Shown one piece after another: positions 1 to 6,200 of a DNA stretch of 35,281 nt. A program made the translations under genes and the position numbers. Source of the stretch: a virus; IMG/VR virus record IMGVR_UViG_3300042515_000206, positions 1-35,281 of that record. One strand, given 5' to 3'. The notes below the pieces were generated by a model. The model made no database searches. It saw only the letters and a list, made by a program, of their open reading frames with translations, and was not told where the DNA came from. Each line of letters starts with the position of its first letter. Position 1 is the stretch's first letter.

Positions 1-34
1 TCGTGCAGAGAATTGATGACTGACGGAGCCACCC
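1..34. repeat. 34-bp imperfect terminal direct repeat, left copy
   Basis: The first 34 bases match the last 34 bases of the window at 32 of 34 positions. The differences are at positions 12 and 14. This suggests a circular molecule or tandem iteron-like repeats meeting at the junction. An exact assembly overlap would not normally carry mismatches. The repeat starts with the arm CGTGCAGAG, which also pairs with CTCTGCACG near the right end. Confidence 0.75.
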
Positions 35-43
35 TGCTGTCGG

Positions 44-442
44 CTACTTTTCACCAGATTGCTCCGGTTGCCATTTGCGCTTCCCGACGATACGCCGCGC
101 ACCTACAGGCTGGCTGCCCCGGTGTAGGTTTAAGGTCACTCTGCGCGTTGTTTCCCCGACCAGAGTGCCCGAGTGGATCGGCGTGGTGGGGTGATTGACA
201 GAACTAGAACAGTCCGTCAGACTTCCTTCCACGCTTACCTGCAACCCGAGCGTATGGTGTGTTTCCCACCGCGTCAAGCCCCCGAAAGGGGGTTTGTCGT
301 TTCTGGCGTCTGTAACGGCGTCAGAGACAATCCTAATAACCGCGTGCCATTCCCTCGCCTTACGTCTTGCGGCTCTCGCAGAGGCTCTACGGCGTTCTAC
401 GTTGGCGTAGTAATACGCACGGTGGTAGGCGGTACGGCTCAT
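44..442 (-). CDS. Basic hypothetical protein downstream of the methyltransferase
   Basis: The ATG overlaps the stop of the cytosine methyltransferase gene in an ATGA junction, which supports this start. The 132-aa product begins with a strongly basic, tyrosine- and arginine-rich helix-like segment (residues about 1-33), a style seen in small phage DNA-associated proteins. The remainder has no recognised domain, and its middle is encoded across a strong GC hairpin at 275-296. The true protein may therefore be shorter or only its first part conserved. I do not recognise the family. Being the third gene of the Cro-like operon suggests an early role. Confidence 0.45.
   Translation of the reverse strand: MSRTAYHRAYYYANVERRRASARAARRKAREWHAVIRIVSDAVTDARNDKPPFGGLTRWETHHTLGLQVSVEGSLTDCSSSVNHPTTPIHSGTLVGETTRRVTLNLHRGSQPVGARRIVGKRKWQPEQSGEK
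275..296. terminator. GC-rich hairpin, possible terminator or RNA structure
   Basis: A 9-bp stem (one G-T pair) encloses a GAAA loop: arms 275-283 and 288-296, core CCCCC/GGGGG. Reading the plus strand gives a GNRA-type tetraloop followed by TCGTTT, a weak U-tract. The minus strand lacks a U-tract. It lies inside the minus-strand ORF at 44-442, so it could be an attenuator, a plus-strand terminator or a coding coincidence. Confidence 0.4.
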
Positions 443-1698
443 AGTTCGCTAACCTGTTTGATGCGGTTACCGATCCACGCCATGACAGGCACAGCCATGC
501 TATTGCCCAACGCCTTGTACCTTGGGCCGTCTGGGCTTTCGGTTGCCTTGCGCCACGGGATGTTCGTGTAACCGTCTGGGAAGCCTTGCAGACGCTCGCA
601 CTCAACGGGGGTGAGGCGGCGCACTTGCATGGCATCGTTTGCAACCATTTGATGCTCGGGAATACGCCCGGCTCGCAAACTACCCGCATTTGGATATGCA
701 CCGACGCCGTATTGGCTATCTTGGTATAAAACGGGTTGAACAACAGCGTGAACGTCTGTCTTGGTCAGCGTGAACATGGCGCCCGTCGCATCAGCACCTA
801 ATCCATTCGGGCCAGAATGTTCGTCTCTGCCGATAACGGTTGCTTGGATAGCAAACGTGTCTGATTCAAAGTCGTACCGCTGCCCTGCCCCTGCCGTTAG
901 CGTTTTAGCAATTAAGGTTTCGCTACCGCCACCAAGGTCACCGCCATTGGCTCGCAACGTGCCTACGCCCTCTCGGTACTCGGCAAGGCTTGAGGTGGTG
1001 AAAGCGCGTGATACAGGCACCATCTTGGCAGAGTTGTGGTTCATTCCGTCTGTGCCGGGGTCTTTATAGTCTCTTGCGTTGAGCGGGCCACAGAGTTCAA
1101 CGCCTCCGCAAGTGTTGGTGGCAGTTCCTTGCCGCGCTTCTCGGCTCGGCGCAGGATGCCCCTGCAGGCTGTGGGACTCAAAAAGAACCGCTGCGGCACG
1201 TTGCCAACTTCTAGCGTTTGCGACAACGAACACACGGCGGCGTCGCTGGGCCACTCCGAAGTATTGAGCGTCCAGAACCCGGTAGGCGAACCCATACCCG
1301 AGTTCTGCCAACATTCCGAGGAAGGTTCCAAAATCCCGTCCTCCGTTAGACGACAAGACACCGGGGACGTTCTCCCATACCAACCACTCGGGCCTATATC
1401 TGCGAGCAATTGCGCCGTAGGTGAGCATGAGATTGCCACGCGGGTCAGCCAATCCTTTTCGCAGTCCTGCGACGCTGAATGACTGGCAGGGGGTTCCTCC
1501 CACAAGAAGGTTGATTGGTTCATCAGGCCATTCCTCGTATTTGGTCATGTCGCCGTAGTTCGGCACGGCGGGGTAATGATGTTTCAGCACGGCGCATGGG
1601 AACGGCTCTATTTCGCTATACCAAGCCGCCTCCCACCCTAGGGGATGCCATGCCACCGTAGCCGCTTCAATGCCGCTACAAACGCTGCCATACCTCAC
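439..1698 (-). CDS. DNA (cytosine-5-)-methyltransferase
   Basis: The 419-aa product transfers a methyl group from SAM to C5 of cytosine in DNA. From the chosen GTG start, motif I (SVCSGIEAATVA) is at residues 5-16, motif IV (GGTPCQS) puts the catalytic Cys at about 71, motif VI (ENV) is at 109-111, motif VIII (QRRRRVFV) at 151-158, and the C-terminal motif X is RYKALGNSMAVPV. The region from about 160 to 350 is the likely target-recognition domain. The reading frame stays open to 1968, but the upstream part overlaps the Cro-like gene in another frame. The GTG at 1698 overlaps that gene's stop as GTGA and lies two residues before motif I. No restriction endonuclease is adjacent, so it is an orphan phage methyltransferase, probably protecting phage DNA from host restriction or affecting regulation. 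Confidence 0.93.
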   Translation of the reverse strand: MRYGSVCSGIEAATVAWHPLGWEAAWYSEIEPFPCAVLKHHYPAVPNYGDMTKYEEWPDEPINLLVGGTPCQSFSVAGLRKGLADPRGNLMLTYGAIARRYRPEWLVWENVPGVLSSNGGRDFGTFLGMLAELGYGFAYRVLDAQYFGVAQRRRRVFVVANARSWQRAAAVLFESHSLQGHPAPSREARQGTATNTCGGVELCGPLNARDYKDPGTDGMNHNSAKMVPVSRAFTTSSLAEYREGVGTLRANGGDLGGGSETLIAKTLTAGAGQRYDFESDTFAIQATVIGRDEHSGPNGLGADATGAMFTLTKTDVHAVVQPVLYQDSQYGVGAYPNAGSLRAGRIPEHQMVANDAMQVRRLTPVECERLQGFPDGYTNIPWRKATESPDGPRYKALGNSMAVPVMAWIGNRIKQVSEL

Positions 1699-1853
1699 GG
1701 CTTGGCAACCTTGCCAGCCTGTAACTGCCAAAGGCGAGCATCTGGCACTTTGCCCGCCTTGACCCATTGCTGTACCGCCGCCCGGGTAACCCCAAAAGCC
1801 TTGGCAACAGCGTACTGGGAGCCGTATTTCTTGATGAGTTGCTGTGGTTTCAT
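1695..1853 (-). CDS. cro-like: Cro-like helix-turn-helix regulator
   Basis: This 52-aa gene was found by translating the minus strand between the divergent promoter and the methyltransferase. Residues about 5-33 (LIKKYGSQYAVAKAFGVTRA followed by AVQQW) match the helix-turn-helix layout of lambda/P22 Cro-type regulators. The C-terminus is short and basic. Its ATG lies only 7 nt after a -10 hexamer (TATCCT at 1866-1861), so its mRNA is probably leaderless, as lambda cI is from PRM. Its stop overlaps the methyltransferase start. It likely represses one or both divergent promoters through nearby dyads. The fold is a confident call; the operator assignment is inference. Confidence 0.85.
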   Translation of the reverse strand: MKPQQLIKKYGSQYAVAKAFGVTRAAVQQWVKAGKVPDARLWQLQAGKVAKP

Positions 1854-1860
1854 AATTTGT

Positions 1861-1890
1861 AGGATAGGGGGGTTGACATTGCCGTGTCAA
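1861..1890 (-). promoter_or_regulatory. Sigma70-like promoter for the Cro-like/methyltransferase operon
   Basis: On the minus strand, TTGACA (1890-1885) is followed after 18 nt by TATCCT (1866-1861). The -35 is a perfect consensus. The -10 ends 7 nt before the ATG at 1853, placing the expected transcription start at or beside the start codon with no room for a ribosome-binding site. Confidence 0.75.
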
Positions 1891-1902
1891 GACAACTATC
1901 CT
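1873..1902 (+). promoter_or_regulatory. Sigma70-like promoter for the early plus-strand operon
   Basis: TTGACA (1873-1878), an 18-nt spacer and TATCCT (1897-1902) read rightward. The hexamers and spacing are identical to those of the divergent leftward promoter, and the two overlap face to face. The expected transcription start is near 1909, followed by an AGGAG ribosome-binding site ahead of the ATG at 1940. Confidence 0.75.
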
Positions 1903-1916
1903 ATCAACCGTTGATA
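1902..1916. promoter_or_regulatory. 15-bp palindromic operator candidate
   Basis: TATCAACCGTTGATA is a perfect inverted repeat with 7-bp arms around one central base. It abuts the -10 of the rightward promoter and covers its expected transcription start. This is a typical position for a Cro or repressor operator. Binding by the adjacent Cro-like protein is inferred. Confidence 0.6.
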
Positions 1917-1939
1917 AACACAACGCAGGAGCAACAGAT

Positions 1940-2203
1940 ATGCACGACAAGTATTCAGCCCTTGGCACTTTCTACGCCCTCGGCAACAAGTTTGAAGTTG
2001 ACGTTGAGTACAGCCAAGACATGGACGGCAGCATCTTCGTAGAAAGCGCCACCCTGATCGGCATTTACTTGGACAACGACAAACACGCCTCCAGCCTTAA
2101 TCACAACATCAAGTTAGACATTGGCGACTTGTCAGCCGACGACGAGTTTGAGTTGACCGAGATTGCCACCCTTGATGCGCTGCGTAACGGGGGTCTGGAA
2201 TGA
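1940..2203 (+). CDS. Hypothetical early protein
   Basis: This 87-aa acidic protein is the first gene of the rightward operon, about 30 nt downstream of the predicted transcription start. It has a clear AGGAG ribosome-binding site. No family is recognised. The sequence mixes beta-strand-like stretches (residues about 8-25 and 30-46) with an acidic second half rich in Asp and Glu. Its stop overlaps the ATG of the next gene (ATGA). First position after a Cro-regulated promoter is where phages often place regulatory or host-takeover proteins, but nothing in the sequence identifies that role. Confidence 0.75.
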   Translation: MHDKYSALGTFYALGNKFEVDVEYSQDMDGSIFVESATLIGIYLDNDKHASSLNHNIKLDIGDLSADDEFELTEIATLDALRNGGLE

Positions 2204-2322
2204 AAAGCCCCTACCCGCAGTTTATTGCCATCGCCATTCTGTTTTTAATTGCCGCCGCTTGCGACCCGTGTGGTGACGGCGGTTGCACACCGGCAGAGGA
2301 GCGAGCCAGCCATGCGCGATGA
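2200..2322 (+). CDS. Tiny predicted lipoprotein
   Basis: This 40-aa ORF begins with an ATGA overlap with the previous stop. It has a hydrophobic segment at residues about 8-20 ending in LIAAAC, which resembles a type II signal-peptide lipobox with Cys21 as acylated residue. The mature part would be only about 20 residues, with two more Cys. The -3 residue is Ala rather than the favoured Leu, so lipidation is plausible but unproven. It could be a superinfection-exclusion or spanin-like lipoprotein, but it lies far from the lysis cassette. The next gene overlaps its 3' end in another frame. Confidence 0.5.
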   Translation: MKSPYPQFIAIAILFLIAAACDPCGDGGCTPAEERASHAR

Positions 2323-2440
2323 CGATATGACTTGGTGGCATCACCAAGACGAATTGATGCAGCAACTTGAAGAACAAGAACGCATTGAAGCCTGTAACCG
2401 GGCATTGGATGAACTAAAGGAGCAAGACGATGCAGAGTGA
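2312..2440 (+). CDS. Small acidic coiled-coil-like protein
   Basis: This 42-aa product starts at an ATG preceded by a GAGGAG-type ribosome-binding site. It overlaps the lipoprotein ORF by 11 bp and the ERF gene by 11 bp. The composition is highly charged (Asp, Glu and Gln rich) with one helix from about residue 14 to the end. No family is recognised. The tight overlap with ERF suggests translational coupling. The frame is open further upstream, but the chosen ATG is the one with a good ribosome-binding site. Confidence 0.55.
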   Translation: MRDDDMTWWHHQDELMQQLEEQERIEACNRALDELKEQDDAE

Positions 2441-3077
2441 AACCATCGGCGCATTGGCCGCCGCGCTATCCAAGGCGCAAGCCGACATTACGGGTGCGTT
2501 GAAAGACAGCAGCAACCCGTTCTTTAAGTCCAAGTACGCCGATCTGGCGTCGTGCTGGGATGCCTGCCGCAAGCAGTTAGCCGCTAACAACCTCGCGGTA
2601 ATTCAGACGGTATCCGTTAATTGGGAACGCGACGAGTCGGTGCTAATAACCACGCTGGCGCACAGCAGCGGTGAATGGATACGCAGCGAACTGCCGATCC
2701 GCGCCAAGGATGCCAGCCCACAGGCACAGGGCAGCGCCATTACCTACGCCCGTCGCTACGCCCTCGCAGCGATTGTGGGGCTTGCCCAGATTGACGATGA
2801 CGCCGAGGCTGCACAGGGGCGGTTCACTAACGACCCGCGTGGCGATTTGGGCAAGAAGGTTGACCAGAGCAAGCGTGACCAGTTTGTGCAGCAGTTCCGT
2901 AGCGCGTTTGACCTAGACGCCGAGGAAAAGGACATTGCCCTTGCCGTGTTAGCCGTGCATGAGGCGCTTAACCCTGACCATGACCTGTATATCGCCGTGG
3001 CAGACGTACTGACGGCAAAGGAACGGTCAGCGATCAAGAAGTACATTCAAATGGCAAAGGAGCAGAACCGTGGATAA
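2430..3077 (+). CDS. erf: ERF-family single-strand annealing recombinase
   Basis: The 215-aa protein belongs to the ERF superfamily, which binds single-stranded DNA and anneals complementary strands in phage recombination (the P22 Erf role). The N-terminal NPFFKSKYADL motif is at about residues 29-39. The family signature, with QGSAITYARRYAL followed by an acidic IDDDAEAA stretch, is at about 98-127. The C-terminal third is a charged helical tail. An AAGGAG site precedes the ATG. Its 3' end overlaps the next gene by 8 bp. Clustering with an SSB-tail protein, a nuclease, NinB and YbcO supports a recombination module. Confidence 0.93.
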   Translation: MQSETIGALAAALSKAQADITGALKDSSNPFFKSKYADLASCWDACRKQLAANNLAVIQTVSVNWERDESVLITTLAHSSGEWIRSELPIRAKDASPQAQGSAITYARRYALAAIVGLAQIDDDAEAAQGRFTNDPRGDLGKKVDQSKRDQFVQQFRSAFDLDAEEKDIALAVLAVHEALNPDHDLYIAVADVLTAKERSAIKKYIQMAKEQNRG

Positions 3078-3354
3078 GTTTGACCCAAATATGCGTGGCG
3101 TCTTGTTTAAGAACGACAAAGGCGAGAACGCTAAACGTCCTGACTTTCGTGGATCGTGCGTGATCAACAACGTGGACTTCAACGTGTCGGGCTGGAAGAA
3201 AGTGAGCCAAAAAACGGGTGACGCTTACCTGTCGCTGAAGTTTGAGGCAAAAGGAGAGGGGAAGTTGTCGCGTAGTGGCGAGCCACAACGTCAGCCAACC
3301 AAACAGCCGCAGATAACCGAGAAAAATTGGGATGACCTTGACACCCCATTCTGA
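3070..3354 (+). CDS. Putative ssDNA-binding accessory protein with SSB-like C-terminal tip
   Basis: The 94-aa product uses a GTG start inside the end of erf, with an AAAGGAG site upstream. Residues about 5-60 look like a compact beta-rich domain (NDKGENAKRPDFRGS, then VSGWKK and AYLSLKFEAK). A Gln/Pro-rich linker follows, and the chain ends in WDDLDTPF. That ending resembles the acidic hydrophobic tip of bacterial SSB (DDDIPF), which recruits repair and replication proteins. The gene occupies the position where phages encode ssDNA-binding proteins beside ERF. The function is inferred, since no OB-fold signature can be proven by eye. Confidence 0.7.
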   Translation: MDKFDPNMRGVLFKNDKGENAKRPDFRGSCVINNVDFNVSGWKKVSQKTGDAYLSLKFEAKGEGKLSRSGEPQRQPTKQPQITEKNWDDLDTPF

Positions 3355-3808
3355 CTTTGAGGCAAGGTTTAAGGCCAGTCGCCCGGCAGAAATTGTCGTG
3401 GCGACTTACCTGCTGAACCTTGGGCACACGGTGACATTGCCACAGCGTCGGATGGCGCGTGACTTTGCCGACCGTAAAGAGTACGCCGATAAGGGGGATG
3501 TGTACGCATCGGGGAAGCGGATAGAGGTAAAGCATCTAAAGCGGGATTTTCCGTATGGTGAATGGCCGTTTGATACTGCCACGATCTGCGCTAAAGCCTC
3601 GTTTGATGCCGCACACCCACGCCCTGATTATTACTACCTTGTGAGTCAAAGCATGACGGTAGCGGCATTGGTGGATGTGCGTACCACGTTTCCCGACTGG
3701 ATCGTGCGCAAGCAGGTAGACCCGCAGCGCGGGTATGACTACGACGTTTATGCGGTAGAGCCAGAATATCTGGCGTGGCGTTACATAGATTTTGAGGAAA
3801 AACTGTGA
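3332..3808 (+). CDS. Predicted PD-(D/E)XK-type nuclease
   Basis: The 158-aa product overlaps the upstream gene by 23 bp. It shows an arrangement typical of PD-(D/E)XK nucleases: a helix with Glu at about residue 20, then GDV with Asp at about 56 in YADKGDVYASGKR, and EVK at about 65-67. The rest is a small alpha/beta domain. Known members cleave DNA using two metal ions. Placement beside ERF suggests end resection or exonuclease activity, or a Holliday-junction or repair role. It is not a recognisable lambda-exo homologue by eye. The fold is inferred from the spacing of acidic residues. Confidence 0.65.
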   Translation: MTLTPHSDFEARFKASRPAEIVVATYLLNLGHTVTLPQRRMARDFADRKEYADKGDVYASGKRIEVKHLKRDFPYGEWPFDTATICAKASFDAAHPRPDYYYLVSQSMTVAALVDVRTTFPDWIVRKQVDPQRGYDYDVYAVEPEYLAWRYIDFEEKL

Positions 3809-4473
3809 TTGTTTTTATGGGTTACGACAAACGCGAGGATATTGCGTATGAGGTGGCAAAGCGTTCCTTGCTGAACCATGCCACCGAGGAAGTGATCGTG
3901 GTGCCGCTCAAGCAAGACGATCTGCGTGATCGTGGGCTGTACTGGCGTCCACATGATCCCAAGTCATCTACTGAATTTTCCTTTACGCGGTTCCTGACGC
4001 CGTATCTGGCGAACTATCAGGGTTGGGCGTTGTTCGTGGATTGTGACTTTTTGTTTCGTGGTGACATTACGAAACTAGAAGGCTACTGCGACCCGTCTAA
4101 AGCGCTGTATGTCGTCCAGCACGACTACCAGCCCAAAGAGTTGACCAAGATGGACGGTGCGTTGCAGCACCCGTACCCGCGCAAGAACTGGTCGTCTTTC
4201 ATGTGGATTAACTGCGCCCACCCGCAAGTCAAAGCGTTGACGCCAGAAGTAGTCAACAGCGAGTCGGGTATGTATCTGCATCGCTTTGAATGGTTGACCG
4301 ATGATGTAATTGGCAAGTTGCCCGAGACGTTTAATTATTTGGAAGGCTGGCACACCAAGGCTGATGTACCTGACCCGATTGGCGTACACATGACCCGTGG
4401 CGGGCCGTGGTTCCCAGAGTGGCAGCACGTTGAGTACGCGAAGGAGTGGTACAAGGTGATGCAGAGTCTATGA
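3805..4473 (+). CDS. Glycosyltransferase-like protein (GT-A type)
   Basis: The 222-aa protein starts at a GTG in a GTGA overlap. The N-terminal MGYDKREDIAYEVAKRSLL and the TEFSFTRFLTPYLANYQGWA block are followed by VDCDF, with the DxD metal- and nucleotide-sugar-binding motif at about residues 79-81. This is the layout of GT-A fold glycosyltransferases. A later HMTRGGPWF stretch could supply the C-terminal metal ligand. It probably transfers a sugar to a phage or host surface component, or to DNA. It is unusual inside a recombination operon. The acceptor cannot be deduced. Confidence 0.8.
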   Translation: MIVFMGYDKREDIAYEVAKRSLLNHATEEVIVVPLKQDDLRDRGLYWRPHDPKSSTEFSFTRFLTPYLANYQGWALFVDCDFLFRGDITKLEGYCDPSKALYVVQHDYQPKELTKMDGALQHPYPRKNWSSFMWINCAHPQVKALTPEVVNSESGMYLHRFEWLTDDVIGKLPETFNYLEGWHTKADVPDPIGVHMTRGGPWFPEWQHVEYAKEWYKVMQSL

Positions 4474-4880
4474 AGCGCATCTTTCCGAAAGGTACAACGC
4501 CAGAACAAATGGCTGCTGCCGTGATCCGCATGACGCAAGGGCTAGACCCGAGCAAGGTGTGGGCGGTAGAGGTGGCCGAGTGGAAAAAGCCTAAAACCTC
4601 ACAGCAGTTGGCCTACCTCTGGGGTGTGGTTTATCCCATGATCATGGAGGCGGGTGGAGAAGCGTTACAAGGTTGGACACGCGATGACCTGCATGAGTAT
4701 TTCCTCGGTGAGATATTCGGCTGGGAAACGCTCACAGGGCTTGGCAAAAAGCGTTTGCGACCAATCAAGCGCACCTCACGCATGACCAAGCAAGAATTTA
4801 CCGAATACCTGCACGGCATTGAGAACAGGCTGATAGAGATTGGCATTGGGCCGTTACCGGAGCCGATCTATGCTGCGTAA
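4470..4880 (+). CDS. ninB: NinB-family recombination protein
   Basis: The 136-aa product starts at an ATG overlapping the glycosyltransferase stop (ATGA). Its sequence resembles NinB (lambda Orf) proteins, with the SQQLAYLWGVVYPMI helix at about residues 43-57 and a basic KKRLRPIKRTSRMTK stretch at about 90-105. Lambda Orf binds DNA and interacts with SSB to help load recombinases onto ssDNA, which matches the ERF and SSB-tail genes upstream. The gene ends 11 bases into the next gene. The family call is good; the mechanism is by analogy. Confidence 0.8.
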   Translation: MKRIFPKGTTPEQMAAAVIRMTQGLDPSKVWAVEVAEWKKPKTSQQLAYLWGVVYPMIMEAGGEALQGWTRDDLHEYFLGEIFGWETLTGLGKKRLRPIKRTSRMTKQEFTEYLHGIENRLIEIGIGPLPEPIYAA

Positions 4881-5154
4881 AGAGGCTAAAGGTCGCGGCT
4901 GCACGGTGCGTATACCGGGCGTCTGTAACTTCAACAGCGAGACGGTCGTGCTGGCACATATCCGCGTAGCAGGGGTGTCAGGAATGTCTTTGAAATCGCC
5001 CGATCTGCTAGGGGCGTGGTGCTGTTCTAACTGCCACGACGAAGTGGATGGCAGGACGCATAAAAGTGGGCTGTCACGCGACGAGTTACGCCTAGCGCAT
5101 TACGACGGCATGGCGCGAACGATCTGGCAGTTACACAAGGAGGGGTTAATATGA
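4870..5154 (+). CDS. ybcO-like: YbcO/DUF1364-like putative metal-dependent nuclease
   Basis: The chosen start is the ATG at 4870 (MLRKEAKGRGCTVRIPGVCN), inside the end of ninB, giving 94 aa. An upstream in-frame ATG at 4840 is less likely. Family features are paired cysteines at about 11 and 19, His at about 30 and a CxxCH motif (SNCHDEVDGR) at about 52-56. In YbcO-type proteins these bind zinc in an HNH-like nuclease fold. These genes recur next to ninB in lambdoid phages and are thought to act on recombination intermediates. Confidence 0.82.
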   Translation: MLRKEAKGRGCTVRIPGVCNFNSETVVLAHIRVAGVSGMSLKSPDLLGAWCCSNCHDEVDGRTHKSGLSRDELRLAHYDGMARTIWQLHKEGLI

Positions 5155-5351
5155 CCCGCGACGACATTGTTGAAGATACGCCAAAAGTAATTTACGAACC
5201 GCCAGCGGTGGAATGCCCAAAACACGGCATACACGTTTATTCCATCCAAAGCACGATTCCGGGGCATGAGGGGCGGTGGTGCCAGATATGCTGGCTTGAA
5301 CTGCTTGGCCCTCCGTTGCCGGTAGTGCGAGACGAGAGGTGCCCGCCATGA
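5151..5351 (+). CDS. Small zinc-ribbon-like protein
   Basis: This 66-aa protein has an ATGA overlap with the YbcO-like gene and an AAGGAGG ribosome-binding site. It contains CPKH at residues 22-25 and CQIC at 44-47, a spacing that could coordinate one zinc ion as a zinc ribbon. The N-terminus is acidic and the C-terminus Pro-rich. No specific family is recognised. Such small zinc proteins in phage nin-type regions often bind nucleic acid or proteins, but nothing here proves that. Confidence 0.7.
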   Translation: MTRDDIVEDTPKVIYEPPAVECPKHGIHVYSIQSTIPGHEGRWCQICWLELLGPPLPVVRDERCPP

Positions 5352-5530
5352 ACAACCGACACGAATGCAAACTTTATTCGCCATACAACGCTTATGGCGA
5401 AGCAATTGAGTATTGTACTGAAGATGAAGATGGCAAGTTCTGGGCTGGCAACGATGAGTATGAGAGCCAAGTAAATTATTGCCCTGTGTGCGGGGCAAAG
5501 GCTCCTATGCAAGTTGAGAATAAGCCATGA
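5348..5530 (+). CDS. Small zinc-finger-like protein
   Basis: The 60-aa product starts at the ATG at 5348, which overlaps the upstream stop (ATGA). The frame extends to an earlier ATG at 5339, which is less likely. Cys7, Cys23 and a C-terminal CPVC (45-48) could make one zinc site. The pattern recalls small phage restriction-alleviation-type zinc proteins, but the match is not close enough to name. The middle is acidic. It overlaps the next start by 4 bases. Confidence 0.65.
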   Translation: MNNRHECKLYSPYNAYGEAIEYCTEDEDGKFWAGNDEYESQVNYCPVCGAKAPMQVENKP

Positions 5531-6078
5531 ACTTCTGGGCTGACACGCCGTACATCACGGCATATGTGCGTAACGAGTTTTTGCACGACCATGAAAAGGG
5601 AAAGGGAGAGTTTACCCTTTGCACCGTGTTTGGTTTTCGTGCAGAACCTATGCGCGTACCCTACTTCCAAATCATGTTGGAGTCAGGCGCACAATGGGCG
5701 CGTATCCCGATTCATGCGCTCTGTAGCAAGCCCTGTCCCGAGATGGCGCTGCCGCTGACGGTGTGGTGGGATAGTTTTAGCCGCAACTGTCAGGTCAAAG
5801 AGGTGCAGTTTTTACGTAACCACCGGGTCAAGGCGATAGGCCGTGACGGAGTGCAGCGACCGGGGACGTACTTGATGACCGTATTTTGGTGTGACGGTGG
5901 TTGGTCGGAAGTGCCTGACCAGTCCAAAGACCATCACATTATCGCTTTAGACGGCGGGCAATGGATTGCGTACCCCAACAACAGGCTGTTGTGGGTAGAC
6001 CCGTCATGGATCGGAGGGGAAGTGCCAAGGGACTGGCGCTCTCCTTCCGATAACTACAGCGTTGAGGGTATGCCATGA
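5527..6078 (+). CDS. Hypothetical tryptophan-rich protein
   Basis: The 183-aa product has an ATGA overlap upstream and downstream. Its composition is rich in Trp and aromatic residues, with no signal peptide or membrane segment. The sequence looks like a soluble mixed alpha/beta fold. One part (PGTYLMTVFWCDGGWSEVPD, about 117-136) has alternating hydrophobics typical of beta strands, followed by a DHHIIALDGGQWIAYPNNR strand pair. I do not recognise the family. It is expressed with the early recombination genes. Confidence 0.7.
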   Translation: MNFWADTPYITAYVRNEFLHDHEKGKGEFTLCTVFGFRAEPMRVPYFQIMLESGAQWARIPIHALCSKPCPEMALPLTVWWDSFSRNCQVKEVQFLRNHRVKAIGRDGVQRPGTYLMTVFWCDGGWSEVPDQSKDHHIIALDGGQWIAYPNNRLLWVDPSWIGGEVPRDWRSPSDNYSVEGMP

Positions 6079-6200
6079 GACGGTTTATAAAGGCTTTACA
6101 GCGGTTCTGGCTGGAACGTAACGCCATGCTGCGGCGGGAGTGGGCAAGCGTCCCTAATCCCGAGTGGCGGGCGTCTAGGGGCGGGAGGGATTACTTTTGA
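6075..6200 (+). CDS. Very small basic hypothetical protein
   Basis: This 41-aa ORF lies exactly between two coupled genes, with ATGA and TTGA overlaps at its ends, which is the best support for it. The product is Arg-rich with an amphipathic N-terminal helix (residues about 1-20) and a WRASRGGRDYF tail. It could bind nucleic acid or membranes. No homologue is recognised. Confidence 0.55.
   Translation: MRRFIKALQRFWLERNAMLRREWASVPNPEWRASRGGRDYF

Noticed and set aside
120-260. tRNA-like phrase (GTGCCCGAGTGG) and a cloverleaf-looking stretch.
   Set aside because: No T-arm GGTTCGA sequence and no consistent acceptor stem could be found on either strand.
1699-1968. N-terminal extension of the cytosine methyltransferase frame up to 1968.
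   Set aside because: It overlaps the Cro-like gene and the divergent promoter and has no methyltransferase sequence. The GTG at 1698 in a GTGA overlap just before motif I is a better start.
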